A stretch of 64,000 nt of DNA from NCBI GenBank assembly GCA_963754235.1, contig CAVWFK010000048.1, positions 4,456-68,455 of the forward strand, written 5' to 3'. The notes beneath the pieces were generated by a model, which was not told the DNA's origin, did not search any database, and worked only from the letters and a program-made list of their open reading frames with translations. Shown piece by piece: positions 53,769 to 62,794 of the stretch. Source of the DNA: DATAYA01 sp963754235. GTDB lineage: Bacteria; Pseudomonadota; Alphaproteobacteria; Acetobacterales; Acetobacteraceae. Each line of letters opens with the position of its first letter. Position 1 is the stretch's first letter. The position numbers were made by a program, and so were the translations under genes.

Positions 53769-53942
53769 CTACTTCTCGGGCGGCTTGCCGGGCGGCTTCG
53801 GCGCGGGCCTGTCGGGGCGGCCGGGCCCGGTCGTGCCGGTATTGGCGGGCGGGTCGCTGGCGGGGAAACTGTCCTCGACCGCCTCGTCATGCCGCTGATT
53901 GGCCGCGCGATCGGGAGGCGTCGTCTTCCGCGGATCGGGCAT
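53769..53942 (-). CDS. Small disordered conserved protein (57 residues)
   Basis: It starts MPDPRKTTPPDRAANQRHDEAVEDSFPASDPPANT; the tail is Pro/Gly/Lys-rich. The motif (D/E)xVEDSFPASDPPA is shared by small hypothetical proteins common in alphaproteobacteria, role unknown. The ATG at 53942 was chosen over a longer frame to 54065. Confidence 0.65.
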   Translation of the reverse strand: MPDPRKTTPPDRAANQRHDEAVEDSFPASDPPANTGTTGPGRPDRPAPKPPGKPPEK

Positions 53943-54078
53943 CGCAGGCTCCTGTTCGCTCGCCCGCTGAACGGCGCAGGAGGCACCCGGTTTGCGTGCG
54001 GCGCGGAATTGTCGCGAACGCCGCTGCGGGGCGCGCGTTCGCAATCCGGACCCCCGCAACATCACAAGGAGCCGAGCA

Positions 54079-55176
54079 ATGCCGCCCCAGGCGAGGATCG
54101 AAAGCGTCGAGGCGCGGGCCTACACGGTGCCGACCGACATGCCCGAGGCTGATGGCACGCTCGCGTGGGGCAAGACGACGATCGCAGTCGTGCATGTCTC
54201 GGCGGGCGGCGTGCGCGGCATCGGCTACACCTATGCCGACACGGCGGTGGTGGGCGTGATCGGCGGCGCCCTGAAGAGCGCCGTGCGCGGACGCGACGCT
54301 ATGGACGTGCCCGGCTGCTTCGCGGCGATGCAGCGTCAGGTGCGCAATCTCGGGCGCTCCGGTCTCGCGCAGAACGCGATCGCAGCGGTGGATGCCGCGC
54401 TGTGGGACGCCAAGGCGAAGCTGCTCGGGTTGCCGCTCGTCGCATTGCTCGGCGCGGTGCGGGACGAGGTGCCGATCTACGGCAGCGGCGGCTTCACCAG
54501 CTATGACGACGCGACACTGTGCGCGCAGCTCGCCGGCTGGGTGGAGCGAGACGGCTGCCGATGGGTGAAGATGAAGGTTGGCAGCGATCCAGACCGTGAT
54601 CCGGCGCGCGTGCGCACCGCACGCGGCGCCATCGGGACGGCGGCGCTGTTCGTCGATGCGAACGGGGCCTATGCGCTGAAGCGCGCGCTGGCCCTCGCGG
54701 AGCGGTTTGCTGAGCACGACGTGCGCTGGTTCGAGGAGCCAGTCTCGAGCGATGACCTTGCAGGCCTGCGGCTGATGCGCGAGCGCGCGCCCGCCATCAT
54801 GGAGATCGTGGCGGGCGAGTATTCCTACACGCTCGACGATGTGCGGCGGATGCTCGAGGCCCATGCCGTGGATGTGCAGCAGGCGGACGCCACACGGTGC
54901 GGCGGCATCACGGGCTTCATGGCGGCAGGAGTGCTGTGTGCGGCGCATCACCGCGATCTCTCCGCGCATTGCGCGCCGGCGATCCATCTCCACGTGGCCT
55001 GCGCGGTACCCGGTCTGCGTCATCTCGAATGGTTCCACGACCACGTGCGGATCGAGCACATGCTGTTCGACGGCGCACCGGTGCCGCGTGACGGCGCGAT
55101 CCGCCCCGATCCGGTGCGTCCCGGCCTGGGCATCGAGCTGAAGCGGCAGGATGCCGAGCGATACGCGACGACCTGA
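54079..55176 (+). CDS. Mandelate racemase/muconate lactonizing enzyme-family protein
   Basis: The 365-residue enolase-superfamily enzyme starts at the ATG at 54079 with AAGGAG. Catalytic positions are the Lys in WVKMKVGSDPDRD (KxK), metal ligands in FVDANGAY, FEEPVSSDD and GEYSY, and the base His in SAHCAPAIHLHVA. It should abstract an alpha proton from a carboxylate, either a sugar-acid dehydration or a racemisation; specificity is not readable. It is divergent from the HcnC-like operon, with which it may share a catabolic pathway. Confidence 0.85.
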   Translation: MPPQARIESVEARAYTVPTDMPEADGTLAWGKTTIAVVHVSAGGVRGIGYTYADTAVVGVIGGALKSAVRGRDAMDVPGCFAAMQRQVRNLGRSGLAQNAIAAVDAALWDAKAKLLGLPLVALLGAVRDEVPIYGSGGFTSYDDATLCAQLAGWVERDGCRWVKMKVGSDPDRDPARVRTARGAIGTAALFVDANGAYALKRALALAERFAEHDVRWFEEPVSSDDLAGLRLMRERAPAIMEIVAGEYSYTLDDVRRMLEAHAVDVQQADATRCGGITGFMAAGVLCAAHHRDLSAHCAPAIHLHVACAVPGLRHLEWFHDHVRIEHMLFDGAPVPRDGAIRPDPVRPGLGIELKRQDAERYATT

Positions 55177-55198
55177 AGCCGTAGAAAGGGGGGACGGA

Positions 55199-56062
55199 AT
55201 GCGACTGACCGCGCGCGAGAAGGCGCTGCTGCGCCACGCCAAGACTGGCACGCTGGCGGCACAGGACGGACAGCGGCTCAGCCGCGGCGCGGCGGTGCTG
55301 TCGCTGGCGGTGCTCGCCGACAGCGCGATCGAGCACTACCGGGGCGGCTTCTACAACCGCGTAATGTACACGCCGCTGGCGGTCTCCACTCTCACGCTCG
55401 CCACGAGCCTGCACGGACTGATGGATTACCGCCGCCGATCCCGCCATCCGGTGCGCCATGCGGTGCAGGCGACCGCCGCCGTCACCGGCCTCGTCGGCAT
55501 GGGGATTCACGTCTACAACGTCGGCAAGCGCCCGGGCGGCTTCATCTGGCAAAATCTGTTCTTTGGCGCGCCGGTAGGAGCACCGTTCGCGCTGGTGCTG
55601 GCGGGCACGATGGGCACGGCCGCCGAGCACGTGCGCGACGGGCGGCGAAAATTGTTCGGATTCCCGACCGGCCGCCTGCTGGCGGCGACCACCGCGTTTG
55701 GGTTGCTGGGAACGGCGGCTGAGGCAGCATTGTTGCACTTTCGCGGCGCCTACCACGATCCGGCGATGCTGCTGCCAGTGACGCTGCCGCCAGTGGCCGC
55801 CGGACTGATGGCCCGGGCCGCGATGGACGGCGGGCGGCGGCGACGCCATCGCCTCGCGCGCTGGTGGCTGCGGCTGACAGCGGCACTCGGCTTTGCCGGC
55901 GTCGGCTTCCACGCGTTCGGCGTGGCGCGCAACATGGGCGGCTGGCGCAATTGGACGCAAAACGTCCAGAATGGGCCACCCCTGCCCGCGCCACCGAGCT
56001 TCACCGGCCTGGCTCTCGCGGGCCTTGCGGCGCTCGATCGGTTGGAGCGCGAGCAGGCGTGA
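55199..56062 (+). CDS. Polytopic membrane protein of unknown function
   Basis: The protein has 287 residues from the ATG at 55199 (AAAGGGGGG upstream). The hydrophobic segments include AAVLSLAVLADSAIEHY, HAVQATAAVTGLVGMGIHVYNVG, GAPVGAPFALVLAGTMG, LLAATTAFGLLGTAAEAALLHFRGAYHDPAM and LGFAGVGFHAFGVARNMGGW, with repeated His/Glu positions (IEHY, IHVYN, LLHFRGAYHD, FHAFG) that could bind metal or haem. No family recognised. It follows the enolase-like gene after 22 bases and is probably co-transcribed with it. Confidence 0.75.
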   Translation: MRLTAREKALLRHAKTGTLAAQDGQRLSRGAAVLSLAVLADSAIEHYRGGFYNRVMYTPLAVSTLTLATSLHGLMDYRRRSRHPVRHAVQATAAVTGLVGMGIHVYNVGKRPGGFIWQNLFFGAPVGAPFALVLAGTMGTAAEHVRDGRRKLFGFPTGRLLAATTAFGLLGTAAEAALLHFRGAYHDPAMLLPVTLPPVAAGLMARAAMDGGRRRRHRLARWWLRLTAALGFAGVGFHAFGVARNMGGWRNWTQNVQNGPPLPAPPSFTGLALAGLAALDRLEREQA

Positions 56063-56071
56063 CCGCGCCGC

Positions 56072-57161
56072 TCAGTCAGCGGCGGCCACGTCGAGGCGAC
56101 GGCGGGCGGCGGCCTCCAGCAGGTGGCGTTCGAGTTCGCCCGCACGCGCCTCGGCGGTGTGGCTTCGCAGTGTACGGGCGCGCGCGGCCCTCGCGATCGC
56201 ATCGCGTCGCGCGGCGGGCGCATCCAAGGCCGCAAGCACGTCGGCGGTATCGTGCACGCGCAGCATCTCCGAACCCGGCCGGAGGAACATCTCGATCCCG
56301 TCCCATGCGTCCGAGATGATGGGAGCGCCGCAGGCGGCGGCTTCGAAGATGCGAACGCTCGGACTCCAGCCGGCGCGAACTCATGTCGGCGCGGGTGACG
56401 TTGAGCGCCCAGCGCAGGCTGGAGTAGAACTGCGCGTGCTCGGCGGGCGGCAGATGCTCGATCCGATCGACGTTCGCAGGCCATTCGATGCTGTCGGGAT
56501 AGAGCGGACCGGCGACGACGAAGCGCTCGCCGGGCAGCATCCGGGCGGCGTCGATCAGCAGCCGCTGCACCAGCGGCTGGCGGTCGTCGCTGTAGGTCCC
56601 GAGATAGCCCAGCGCCCAGCGCACTGGGGCGCCGGTGGCGTGGTATGTTTGCGGATCGACCGCGCAATAGAGCGCGCGAGCCATGCGCGCGCCGTATTGT
56701 CGCTCCAGCCGCCGCAAGGTCGGGCCGCCGGTGAAGGAAAGGTAGAGGTCGAACAGCGGCATGAGTTCGGGCGAAACATAGGCGTGATCGCCGCTGTCGA
56801 GCTTGCGCATCGTGACCGGCGTGTCGATGTCGTAGAAGGCGAGCAGTCCACGCGCTCTGGGCGCGATGGCGCGGATCGCGTCCGCGCCTTCCGGCACGAA
56901 CGAGCCGACGATCACCGCGTCGGCATCGCCAATGCGAACAGCAAATCGGTCGAGATCGGCGAGCTGATCGTACAGCGCGAGCTCGCAGAAATCGGGATCG
57001 GTAAGATCGCGGTTCGACGCATACCAGGGCTGGTCGCGTTCCAGGAACAGGATCTCGTGCCCCCGGGCGGCCATCGCGCGCAGCAGCGCCCGCCAGGTCG
57101 TCGCGTGGCCATTGCCCCAGGACGAGCTGAGGGAAAGTCCCAGGACGACGATGCGCATCAC
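56072..57161 (-). pseudogene. CgeB-like glycosyltransferase 1, frameshifted
   Basis: The start is ATG at 57161 (MMRIVVLGLSLSSSWGNGHATTWRALLRAMAARGHEILFLERDQPW). The N-terminal Rossmann domain is intact, with the middle LGYLGTYSDDRQPLVQRLLIDAARMLPGERFVVAGP. The donor-binding end (FEAAACGAPIISDAWDGIEMFLRPGSEM) is in another frame. One extra base at about 56378 explains it; repaired length is about 362 residues. CgeB-like proteins are GT-B glycosyltransferases of envelope glycans. It is the last gene of the seven-gene operon. Confidence 0.8.
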
Positions 57162-58249
57162 GCCGCCCGCATCTGCCGCTTGCGCGCCAGCGCCTCGCGG
57201 AACAGCCGATCAACCTGCGCCGCGCGGCGGGCATAGGTGTGCTCGCGCATGATTCGCCCGCGCGCCCGCGCGCCGATGCGACGCGCCGCATCGGGCGTAA
57301 GCGCCGCGAGATGCGCAACCACGTCTTGCCCGTCCCGTGCCACCAGCACTTCCTCCTCCGGCTCCAGGAACATCTCGATCCCCTCCCACGCATCGGTGAT
57401 CAGGCACGCACTGGCCCCTGCCGCCTCGAACACCCGGGTCGCCGGGCAGAAGCCCATGCTCGCCATGCTGTCGCGCGCGACATTGAGCACCGCCAGCGAG
57501 GACGCGTTGAACGCATTGTGCCGCTCGGTGCCGACATGGCCCAGGAGCTGCACATTTTCACTCAATTTCCTGCCTTCCCAGCCCGCGCCGCCAAGCACGA
57601 ACCGCCGTTGTGGGAGTGCCGCCGCAGGTCGGAAGAAGAATTCTTCGCAGCGCGCCTCGCGATCCGGCATTCGGTTGGCGAGAAAGGCAAGGTCGCCGGC
57701 AAGGGCGGGATCGGGCGAGACCGGGAAGTGGGTGTCCGGGTCAAGCGCGTTGTAGATCGGCACGCACCCCGCCGCGCCAAATTCGCGATAGCTGCGGATC
57801 ACGGGTTCGCCGCCGCCATAGGTCAGCACCAGGTCGAGCGCCGCGAGCGCCCGTCGCACCGGATGCGCCGCATCGCCGCGCATCTCGGCGAGCGTGGCCG
57901 GCGCATCGACGTCCCAGAACACGCGCAATGCCCCCTCGCGATGGGACGTGATCCCGGCCAGCAGCTCGGTATCGAAGACCCCGACGCCGCTCGCCTTGAC
58001 GACGACATCGGCCGACGCCGCTTCCGCGAGTGCCGCCCGCATCGCGTCCGGCTCAGCCGGATAGATATTCACGCGCGCCCAAGCTGGGGAGGCCATGTCG
58101 CGCCGCTGCTGGCGACCGAACGCATCCGGCTCATGAAACGTGATCTCCCAGCCTCGCTCGGCAAGGTTCTTCAGCAATCCCCGGTAATATGTGGCGGCGC
58201 CGTTCCAGTAGCTCGAAAGCAGGCTGGAGCCGTAGAAGGCGAGCCGCAT
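57158..58249 (-). CDS. CgeB-like glycosyltransferase 2
   Basis: The 363-residue intact GT-B protein starts at the ATG at 58249 (MRLAFYGSSLLSSYWNGAATYYRGLLKNLAERGWEITFHEPD). LVLTYGGGEPVIRSYREFGAAGCVPIYNALDP is in the middle, and the nucleotide-sugar binding part is RVFEAAGASACLITDAWEGIEMFLEPEEEVLV. It overlaps both neighbours. The donor and acceptor cannot be told; it is paralogous to the genes before and after it. Confidence 0.85.
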   Translation of the reverse strand: MRLAFYGSSLLSSYWNGAATYYRGLLKNLAERGWEITFHEPDAFGRQQRRDMASPAWARVNIYPAEPDAMRAALAEAASADVVVKASGVGVFDTELLAGITSHREGALRVFWDVDAPATLAEMRGDAAHPVRRALAALDLVLTYGGGEPVIRSYREFGAAGCVPIYNALDPDTHFPVSPDPALAGDLAFLANRMPDREARCEEFFFRPAAALPQRRFVLGGAGWEGRKLSENVQLLGHVGTERHNAFNASSLAVLNVARDSMASMGFCPATRVFEAAGASACLITDAWEGIEMFLEPEEEVLVARDGQDVVAHLAALTPDAARRIGARARGRIMREHTYARRAAQVDRLFREALARKRQMRAA

Positions 58250-59358
58250 CAGGCGATCTCCACGCGGGTCGATTGACCGATCCGTGCCGCGATGTCGAGC
58301 AGCTCGCGCGCGCGGTGCGCGCAGGTGTGTCGCGCCATGATCGTCTCCCGTCCGTGCGCGGCGAGGTTCGCGCGCAGTTCCTGATCGGCATCGAGGGCGC
58401 GAAGATGAGCCGCCATCTGCGCCGGATCGGCCGCGAGCAGGAAATCGGTGCCCGGCCGAAACAGGCCTTCCCAATCGTGCCACGGCGCGCAAACCAGCGG
58501 AATGCCGCAGGCGAGCGCTTCGAACACGCGGATCGTCGGGATCCCGGGGAGGCGACCCACGTAGAAGCGTCGCGGTACATGTACTGTCATCCGGTGCTGC
58601 GCGAAAATGGCTGGCACGTCGGCATTGGCGATCCAGCCGTGATATCGTCCCCCGGCGGCCTTGATTGCATTGATTCCAACCTGCGGATAGCGCACGCCGT
58701 AAACGTCCAGCCCAAGGCCGAGCGATGCCACGGGGCGCAGCAGATAGCGATGCAGCTCCTCGCTGCGTTCCTCGTCACCCCAGTTGCCGATCCAGACGAC
58801 GCCCGCACGATCAGCCTCGACCGCCGGCGGCTGGAACAGGCGGTCGTCAGCGGCCTCGTGCCAGACGAACGCGCGTTCACCCCAGCCTGCATCGCGATAG
58901 ATTTCGGCGAGTGCCGATCCGAATGCGAGCACGCCGTCGTAACCATCGAGGTCGAGGCGACGCATCGCCTCGGGGTTGCTGACCGTGCGATGGTGCGTGT
59001 CATGAAACAGCAGCGTAAACCTCGCGCCGCGGCGGCGCCGCGCCCCGATCGCTGCAATCAGCGACGGCTCGGTCCACTCATGTACGATAACGATGTCTGA
59101 GCCATCGAGCATCTCGTCCAGGTCAGGCCCGACGAGCTGCGCGTGCGGTGCAAGCTCGGGATAGGCGCTCGCGAACGCGGCAAGGCTTCGCTCGCCCTGG
59201 TCGGCCAGCAGGTTGGTGCGGCTCCAGCCGTCGATCGGCTCGAAGCTGCGCACCCGATGGCCTTGCGCGATAAGGGCGCCCAGCACGCCACGAACGAAAT
59301 GCGCATTGCCGTGATTCCAGCACGAGGCAAGCGAATGGGTGAAGTATGTGATGTTCAT
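58249..59358 (-). CDS. CgeB-like glycosyltransferase 3
   Basis: The 369-residue GT-B protein starts at the ATG at 59358 (MNITYFTHSLASCWNHGNAHFVRGVLGALIAQGHRVRSFEPIDGW). It has VVWIGNWGDEERSEELHRYLLRP and RVFEALACGIPLVCAPWHDWEGLFRPGTDFL. Its stop shares one base with the next start (TGATG). An upstream open frame that continues into the GT4 gene is an artefact of that gene's frameshift. Confidence 0.85.
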   Translation of the reverse strand: MNITYFTHSLASCWNHGNAHFVRGVLGALIAQGHRVRSFEPIDGWSRTNLLADQGERSLAAFASAYPELAPHAQLVGPDLDEMLDGSDIVIVHEWTEPSLIAAIGARRRRGARFTLLFHDTHHRTVSNPEAMRRLDLDGYDGVLAFGSALAEIYRDAGWGERAFVWHEAADDRLFQPPAVEADRAGVVWIGNWGDEERSEELHRYLLRPVASLGLGLDVYGVRYPQVGINAIKAAGGRYHGWIANADVPAIFAQHRMTVHVPRRFYVGRLPGIPTIRVFEALACGIPLVCAPWHDWEGLFRPGTDFLLAADPAQMAAHLRALDADQELRANLAAHGRETIMARHTCAHRARELLDIAARIGQSTRVEIA

Positions 59359-60453
59359 GCCGCAACCGGGGACCGTTCGCGCGCGACGGCCTCGTGCGTC
59401 GCAAGCGTGGCCTCCACCATTGCCTCTCTGCCGTACGACGCGGCCCGCTGGCGGGCGGCACGGCCCAGCGCCGCGGCCATCGTCCGGTCTCGCAGCACGG
59501 CGCTTAGCGCCTCGGCGAACCCCGCTGGCATCGCCACAGGGGACGAATTGCGCGACGCCGTTCCACAATTCGCGGAAAGTGGGGATGTCGGACAGCACGA
59601 GCGGCAGGCCCGCATGCGCCGCTTCGAGCACGGCGAGGCCGAAAGGCTCGTAACGCGCGGCGCTTGCGAACACGGCAGCGCCGGCGAGTTCGTGCGCCAT
59701 CGCGGCCGCATCGAGGATGCCGAGCAAATGCAGGTTCCGGCTCCGCAATGCCGTGCCGTTCGGGCCGACCACCGGCCCCGCCGCTCGGATGGCAAGTCCC
59801 CCGATCCCGGCCGCCGCATCGAGGGTGCGCGCGGCCTTGCCCTCGTCCCACAGGCGACCCGCCGTGAACACATGCTGACCGCGCGGCAGTTGCGGGCGGG
59901 ATCGCGGCAGAGATCGTCCGTTGTGAACGACGCGCAGTGGCCACCGGTCGCCATAGATGTTGCGGAGCATCGCGGCAAAAGCATGGCTGGGGGCGATCAC
60001 CGCGTGCGCAGACGCAAGGCCCCGCGCGACGGCCTCCGCCCGCCACGCGAGGTCCGCGGGCAAGGCCCCGCCGCGAACGGCATTCCACCAGGTGGCAACG
60101 CAGGAATGCACGACGGCCACGACTGGCGCCGGCCAATCCGCGAACCCCGCGTAAGCAGGCGCGTGCAGGTGAATGCTGTCCGCCTGGATGCTCCGCGCGA
60201 TCGCGGCGAGTTCCCGTGCTGCATCCCTCAGTGCCGTCACGGTTTCGGCTGTCCAGTCGAGCGGACGGTCCGTGTGGACCAGGGCGGCCCCCACCGCCTC
60301 ACATTGCCTCGATGAAGGACGTGGGCCGAGGGTTGCAATCGTCACCGCAACGTCGCGTCGCTGCAGCCCCTGGGCGAGCTCGACGACGTAAGACCAGATA
60401 CCACCCACGGCATCCGCGGTGAGCAGCAGGTGGCGGGAGGTGGCCGCGGTCAA
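59355..60453 (-). pseudogene. GT4-family glycosyltransferase, frameshifted near its end
   Basis: The probable TTG start at 60453 overlaps the radical SAM stop (TTGA), and TADAVGGIWSYVVELAQGLQRR follows. The GT4 core has VFTAGRLWDEGKAARTLDAAAGI, NLHLLGILDAAAMAHELAGAAVFASAARYEPFGLAVLEAAHAGLPLVLSDIPTFRELW (E-x7-E). The last 55 residues (FAEALSAVLRDRTMAAALGRAARQRAASYGREAM) are in another frame owing to a run of four C on the plus strand at about 59520-59523, where three are expected. Repaired length is about 365 residues. Confidence 0.82.
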
Positions 60454-61736
60454 GCGTCTTGCTCGAGCGCCGGCAACGGCAGCGGCGCCTGCTCCTGGAT
60501 GTCGCTGAACCGGGCGAAACGGGAGAGGTAGTATTCGTGCGCCCGTTCCCACGCATCGTCGTCCGGCTCGCCCCAGAGTCGGCGATAATCGGGCGAGCTG
60601 GGATAAGGGAACAGCGGCACGGGATCATTGGCCCATACGCCCTGATGGTGCAGCCGCTCGCGCCAGGCAGCGATCGCGTCGGGATCGTCGGCGTCGGCCT
60701 CGATCAAATTCGCCTGCACGAATGGGATCGTGCGGCGCGCGCGGATCAGCAGCGCGGCCAGCGCATCGGTGTCGAGCCGGCACTTCTTCGCCAGCGCATC
60801 CCGCCCCTCCGCGGTCAGGCTTTCGACGCCGGCCTCGACCGAGACGCAGCCCGCGCGCCCGAGCAGGTCGAGCATCTCCGGTTTCCAGAGATCGATCCGG
60901 GTCTGTACCCCGAACTGCACGTCGCGCCCAGCGAGCACTTCCAGAAGCGGACGCTGCGGGAGAAAAATCTCGTCGATGAAGTAGAGGTATCGTACACCCT
61001 GGGCGATCAGGCCGTCGATCTCGTCGAGCAGCAGGTCGAGCCGGCGGCGGCGATAGCGGTCGCGGAAGTCGATTTTGGCGCAGAACGTGCAGGCATACGG
61101 GCAGCCGCGCGACGCCTCCACCTCGGCGCCCGGGCCGTGTGGTGGCGCATCGAACCGATGGTGGTGATGCCGATGCCGTGCGATCCAGGCATCCGGCCAG
61201 CGCAGCGGCGACGCATCGACGAACGCTGCCTCCTGTGGCGCGTCGTGCACGACGACGTTCCCGAGCCCGTCGCGCCAGGCCAGGCCCGGGATCGCGTTCG
61301 GGCGGCCGGCATCGGCAAGGGCCGTGATCATGTCCTCGCATTCGCCCCGGATCACCACGTCGGCGCCAAGCTTTGCCAACGCGGTGCGCGGTGTTGAGGA
61401 GCCGTGCGGACCCACGGCCACCATCAGGCCGCCGATTTTCGAAAGCGCCTGCATCGTGGCGCGGGGAACGCGCAGTTCCGGCGGCGCGCAGCGCCAGAAC
61501 AGGTACGTGGGCGCCGTCGTCACGACGGTCATGTCGGGACGAAACGCGGCGACAGCGGATGCGAGTGCCGTGTCATCCATCGCTTGCAGCGGCGCATCCA
61601 GCAAAAGTGGCTGATGCCCATGCGCTTTTAGTCTGGCGGCGGCATAGCCGAGCTCAAGCGGCAAATGCGGCTCGCGACAGCCGAAATAGATGCTGTTCTC
61701 GAACCTCCAGGGCGGATTGATGAGGGCAACTTTCAT
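60450..61736 (-). CDS. B12-binding-domain radical SAM protein
   Basis: The 428-residue protein has an N-terminal cobalamin-binding-like Rossmann domain (MKVALINPPWRFENSIYFG, LELGYAAARLKAHGHQPLLLDAPLQ, GLMVAVGPHGSSTPRTALAKLGADVVIRGECED). The radical SAM cluster is in EASRGCPYACTFCAK (CxxxCxxC, about 210-224), with YFIDEIFLPQRP and GCVSVEAGVESLT after it. Members of this class methylate unactivated carbon or rearrange sugars and lipids. It lies between two epimerases and four glycosyltransferases with 4-base overlaps on both sides, so a glycan or nucleotide-sugar substrate is likely. It resembles the B12-radical SAM proteins of oligosaccharide clusters in rhizobia. Confidence 0.85.
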   Translation of the reverse strand: MKVALINPPWRFENSIYFGCREPHLPLELGYAAARLKAHGHQPLLLDAPLQAMDDTALASAVAAFRPDMTVVTTAPTYLFWRCAPPELRVPRATMQALSKIGGLMVAVGPHGSSTPRTALAKLGADVVIRGECEDMITALADAGRPNAIPGLAWRDGLGNVVVHDAPQEAAFVDASPLRWPDAWIARHRHHHHRFDAPPHGPGAEVEASRGCPYACTFCAKIDFRDRYRRRRLDLLLDEIDGLIAQGVRYLYFIDEIFLPQRPLLEVLAGRDVQFGVQTRIDLWKPEMLDLLGRAGCVSVEAGVESLTAEGRDALAKKCRLDTDALAALLIRARRTIPFVQANLIEADADDPDAIAAWRERLHHQGVWANDPVPLFPYPSSPDYRRLWGEPDDDAWERAHEYYLSRFARFSDIQEQAPLPLPALEQDA

Positions 61737-62794
61737 GCGGAAAGCGCCGTCGCGGTGCGGCGCGATGGAGCAGCCTGCTCGGTCTCGCCGAAATGGCGCA
61801 GTAGCGCCGAAATCCCGTCGCGCCAGTCCCGCGGCTCGGGGAGTGCCAGCGTCTCGCGCACCGCGCGCGTGTCGGAGACGTAGTAGCGCTGGTCATTCGG
61901 CCGCCAGGGCGCGAAGCGCAGCTCCACCGCCCGCCCGATCGCCCGTCCGACATGGCGCACGAGCTGCAGCAGGCTCACCGCGTTCGCCGGTCCGCCGCCG
62001 AGATTGAACGCGCGCCCGCCGATCGCATCGATCTGCTGCCACGCGGCGATATAGGCGCCAATGGCATCGCCCACATGCAGCACGTCGCGTACCTGCCGCC
62101 CGTCGCCGTAGATGGTGATCGGCCGGCGTGCCAGCGCGCGCCGCAGGAAATGCGCGACCCATCCCTGATCCTCGGTGCCGAGCTGGCGCGGGCCGTAGAT
62201 GCAGCTCATCCGCATCACCGCGGTGCGCAGGCCGAAGCTGCGGGCGTAGTCCAGCACGTACTGATCGGCGGCTCCCTTGGAGCAGCCATAGGGCGTATGA
62301 AACTCGAGCCCGCAGGTCTCGGCGAAGCCGTTGGCCGCGAGATGGGCATCCTCCGGCACGTATCGCTCATCCGTCTCGCGCAGCCGGACCGCGTTCATTC
62401 CGCCATAGACCTTGTTGGTGCTGGCGAAGATAAGCGGCGTCGCCGGCGCGTGGCGACGCAGCGCCTCGAGCAGCGTCGCAGTGCCAAGAAGGTTCACCTG
62501 CAAATCGGCCCATGGATCGTCGAGGCTGCTGGTCACGGCGACCTGTGCGGCGAAGTGGAACACCACGGCCGCGCCTCGCACGGCGTCAGTGACCGTCTGC
62601 ACGTCGCGCACGTCGCCGATCCGCGCCGTGATACGCGCGGGATGATGCTGCCGCAACCAGTCGAGATTGCGTTCCACGCCGCGGCGCGCCAGGCTGTCGA
62701 ACACAAGTACGGGCTGTCCCTCGCTCGCCAGCCGATCGGCGAGGTTGCTGCCGATGAAGCCGGCACCGCCGGTGATCAGAACGTGCCCGTTCAT
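61733..62794 (-). CDS. NAD-dependent sugar-nucleotide epimerase/dehydratase (CDP-tyvelose epimerase-like)
   Basis: The 353-residue extended SDR starts at the ATG at 62794. NAD-binding is VLITGGAGFIGSNLADRLASEG; the catalytic Thr/Ser and YxxxK are in IFASTNKVYGGMN and PYGCSKGAADQYVLDYARSFGL; other marks are RMSCIYGPRQLGTEDQGWVAHFLRRAL and TIYGDGRQVRDVLHVGDAIGAYIAAW. The STNKVYG and EDQGWVAHF motifs recall CDP-paratose/tyvelose 2-epimerases. It overlaps the genes on both sides by 4 bases. Confidence 0.88.
   Translation of the reverse strand: MNGHVLITGGAGFIGSNLADRLASEGQPVLVFDSLARRGVERNLDWLRQHHPARITARIGDVRDVQTVTDAVRGAAVVFHFAAQVAVTSSLDDPWADLQVNLLGTATLLEALRRHAPATPLIFASTNKVYGGMNAVRLRETDERYVPEDAHLAANGFAETCGLEFHTPYGCSKGAADQYVLDYARSFGLRTAVMRMSCIYGPRQLGTEDQGWVAHFLRRALARRPITIYGDGRQVRDVLHVGDAIGAYIAAWQQIDAIGGRAFNLGGGPANAVSLLQLVRHVGRAIGRAVELRFAPWRPNDQRYYVSDTRAVRETLALPEPRDWRDGISALLRHFGETEQAAPSRRTATALSA

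Noticed and set aside
58249..60552. A single 767-residue double glycosyltransferase
   Set aside because: The GT4 frame runs into the next gene only because of the extra base at about 59520; the real GT4 ends at 59355 and the next gene has its own ATG at 59358.
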